This document shows, one piece after another, positions 61,426-64,000 of a DNA stretch of 64,000 nucleotides; within the stretch, counting starts at the first letter, position 1, and each line of letters starts with the position of its first letter. The notes beneath the pieces were generated by a model that was not told the origin of the DNA, did no database searches, and saw nothing but the letters and a program-made list of their open reading frames with translations. The stretch is from positions 1,302,001-1,366,000 of the forward strand of contig VNWV01000003.1 of assembly GCA_009801085.1 (NCBI GenBank), in the 5' to 3' direction. Position numbers and translations under genes: made by a program. The stretch comes from Lasiodiplodia sp. COLG20. Taxonomy: Eukaryota > Ascomycota > Dothideomycetes > Botryosphaeriales > Botryosphaeriaceae.

Positions 61426-64000
61426 ATGGCGCCTCTACCCGAAAAGCGCCACAGAGCGCCGACTGACCTCGAGAGTGACGACTACGACTCGAGTGATGCA
61501 GGTCCGAGCAATCGTCGCGACTCTGTAAGTTGGCAGCGAGCCTGACGCGATCTCGCACTTTGAAATGGCCTAACAGTCTCTCAGAGAAAGCGGCAGCGGT
61601 TGTCAGGCGTATCTGATGATGCCTACCTCGCATTCTCGGATATTCAGCAGCATGATGTGGATACGCTGCTCGATGGCAACGGCGACACTTCCTTCCTTGA
61701 CGAATCCATGATCGATGGAGAAACGGGTGAATTCGACGTCGAAGATCTTCTCGGTAACGAAGCAGCCCGTCTTTCTGGGCTGAAGCGCATTATCGAAAAA
61801 CGGTTCAGGCGTAGGACGGATAACATGCCTGCGGAGAATGCGATCATTGAGCAGGTCACCTGCATCAACTTCATGTGCCACTCAAACCTCACTGTCCCTC
61901 TCGGCCCCCTGATCAACTTCATCATCGGCCACAATGGAAGCGGCAAGAGTGCAGTCATGACTGCCTTGACCCTCTGTCTTGGTGGTAAGGCCACATCGAC
62001 GAACCGTGGTCAAAGTCTGAAAAGCTTCATCAAGGAAGGAGAAGAGAAGGGTCTGCTGGCTGTAAAGATCAAGAACCAAGGCTCATCTGCCTTCAAACCC
62101 GACTTATACGGGGAATCTATCATCGTCGAGCGCCATTTCAATAAGAATGGTGGGAGCAGTTACCAGATCAAGAACGTCAACAAAAAGGTTGTTTCTACCA
62201 AGAAATCCGACCTCGAGGACATTATCGACGCATTTCAGCTGCAAATGGACAATCCCATGAACGTGCTTTCGCAAGACATGGCCCGTCAGTTTCTGAACAA
62301 TTCAACGCCTCTTGATAAGTACAAGTTTTTCATCGAAGGTACCCAGATCGCTTCCTTGGACCGAGACTACCGCATTCTGGAAGAATACCTAAATGAGATT
62401 GAAGCAAAACACGCAATCAAACAGCAGGATGTAGAAGTCCTCAAGCAGAGAGAGCGAGAAGCCAAAGAGAGGATGCGTGCGGCCGGCAAACAAAATCAGA
62501 TGCGCGCGAAAGCTGCACTCTTGCAACGGCAGTACGCTTGGAAACAAGTTGAAGACGAAGAGGAGAAGGTAGCAGGCGCAGATGGACACATCGCTGATGC
62601 TCAGGCGGAAATCGATCAGAAAACCGGGGAGGTTGAGCAAGCGTCGAACAGATTCGACCAAACTGAACGAGATCTCGAAGAAGCCCAGCGAAAAGTGCAG
62701 GAGTACGACGAAGAGAAAATACCGATTCAAGAAAGGCTTGAAGAAGCGAAGACGGTGTTCAGCAAAGGAAAGGATGATCTGCAGGACGTTCTCGCACAAC
62801 AGCGACAAATCAAATCCATGATTCAGGGCAACAAAGCGATCATTACGAAGATTGAGAATGACATTCAAGAAGAACGGCAACGCCAGGAAGATGCAAACGG
62901 CGGAGAGCATGGGCGAAGACGCCAGGAAATCGATGAAGCCAAAGCTGTGTCCCAAGAGAAGAAGGCAGCAGCCGAAGAACTACGGAAAGCGATTCCAGAT
63001 ATGGAGCGTGCCCGATCGGCAGCGCAGGATCATTTGAACGAATACAAAGACACAATCCAGCAGAAGCGGAACGACGTTCAACAGCAAGAGCAACATATCA
63101 GCCAGATCAGAAGGAACCAGGGAAGTTGGATGGCGGGATTTGACAACAACCTTCCAGCTCTTCTACGTGCGATAGACAACGAGAGCAGATTTCGCAACAA
63201 GCCCGTTGGCCCTATGGGCCGTCACATACGTCTTCTGAAGCCGGAATGGTCCAACATCTTGGAGAAGTCTGCCGGAGTACAACTCAATGCCTTTGTTGTT
63301 ACCAGCAAGCATGACGAAGGTATCCTGCGGGATCTTATGAACCGAGTTCACTAGTGAGTCGATCTTTCAATTTGTCAGTACGAGTTCTAACAGATGCAGT
63401 CCTCGCGAATCCGGCAATGTCACGCCAATCCTCATTGGTGATCCTAGACCACTTGATACTTCACGAAATGAACCTGAGCCTCATCTACTGACATGGATGC
63501 GAGCTTTGAAGTTTGACAATGAACTTGTTCGCAACCAATTGATTATCAATAACATGATCGAACAAACTGTCCTCATTGAAGATTTTGATGAGGCGTACAG
63601 TTTCGCTCTGGGCTCTGGGGGAAATCAGCCACGCCCCAAGAATGTCAAGCAGGTTTTCACCATCTCCAAAAACAAGCGAAACGGCGTCAGGTTTGGCTGG
63701 GCTTCTTCAGGCGCCGGCATCCAGTCCCCTATCCAGTCCCTGAAGAACAAATTACCACGAATGCAGACAGAAATTGAATCTCGCCTCAAGTAAGTATTTC
63801 ACAACCCGGCGTATGGACTTCACTGACAGGAGTAGTGTGGCTACGGAGGAGCTTCGCCGCTACAAGCTTGACTGCCAGCAGGCTGAGAACGAATGGCGTG
63901 AGCGAGAAACAGCTTTAACCCGTGCAAACCAAGCCCTCACGAGACATAACCGAGACTTCAAGGAAGCAAGAATTGCAGCACAGAGAGCGGAGGAGGAATG
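61426..64000 (+). CDS. SMC6: SMC6, structural maintenance of chromosomes (3'-truncated by window edge)
   Basis: Model: join(61426..61524, 61585..63353, 63400..63789, 63836..>64000). Start at 61426 (MAPLPEKRHRAP). The N-terminal ~90 residues are acidic and probably disordered. Then ENAIIEQVTCINFMCHSNLT, the Walker A NFIIGHNGSGKSAVM at about residues 145-158, LGGKATSTNRGQSLKSFIKE and NPMNVLSQDMARQFLNNSTP, all typical of Smc6/Rad18. A long coiled coil follows, and the hinge region begins near PVGPMGRHIRLLKPEWSNIL. The three introns seen are 46-60 nt. Smc6 pairs with Smc5 in a DNA-repair and replication-fork complex. The C-terminal coiled coil and Walker B lie beyond the window. Confidence 0.95.

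Noticed and set aside
1..64000. tRNA, rRNA and CRISPR features
   Set aside because: No B-box-like GGTTCGAATCC on either strand in a plausible context, no rRNA-like sequence and no regularly spaced repeats were seen by eye; a tRNAscan-SE run would settle the tRNA question.

Overview
This window is nuclear DNA from a filamentous ascomycete (Pezizomycotina). The evidence is short GT-AG introns of about 46-180 bases with CTAAC/CTGAC-like branch sites, a HET-domain gene, a Zn2Cys6 regulator, fungal F-box genes, an RNA-dependent RNA polymerase and a mitochondrial ClpP. I cannot fix the class or genus from sequence alone. No rRNA, CRISPR, bacterial operon or convincing tRNA was seen. All gene models were spliced by hand; exon coordinates are in the evidence text.

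Layout. (1) 1-6.1 kb: the 3' part of a HET gene, a secreted intradiol dioxygenase-like gene, and an F-box gene whose whole locus is flanked by ~100-bp inverted repeats. (2) 6.3-16.3 kb: a run of aromatic or xenobiotic catabolism genes (SDR, carboxymuconolactone decarboxylase-like, homogentisate dioxygenase, metallo-beta-lactamase-fold hydrolase, 3-hydroxyisobutyrate dehydrogenase-like, FAD phenol-hydroxylase-type monooxygenase). (3) 16.3-23.9 kb: a gene-poor stretch holding only two small paralogous genes, tail to tail, each with a strong TATA box. (4) 23.9-36.7 kb: a MATE-like transporter, an unrelated F-box gene and two unknown genes, mixed with hairpin MITE-like elements and decayed gene fragments (pieces of the transporter, of the Zn2Cys6 regulator and of an unknown gene). 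(5) 34.2-43.6 kb: two more relatives of the first F-box gene, a Zn2Cys6 regulator and a carboxylesterase. (6) 44.6-64 kb: mainly conserved housekeeping genes: a C2H2 regulator, phosphatidylserine synthase, GAR1, threonyl-tRNA synthetase, an RdRP, a mitochondrial-looking protein of unknown function, ClpP and the 5' part of SMC6.

How the genes fit together. The 6-16 kb genes could form a hydroxylation, ring-opening, hydrolysis and oxidation route for a phenolic compound; that is inference from families and adjacency. In the right-hand block, GAR1/THS1 and clpP/SMC6 are divergent pairs on short shared promoters. The first carries two perfect TGACTCA (Gcn4/Cpc1-type) sites and the second an ACGCGT (MBF-type) site. 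The most unusual items are the small CxxCGHG paralog pair, the F-box family (one member with its F-box split by an acidic Cys-containing insert, one without an F-box), and the cluster of duplicated gene relics and MITEs at 23.6-30.5 kb.
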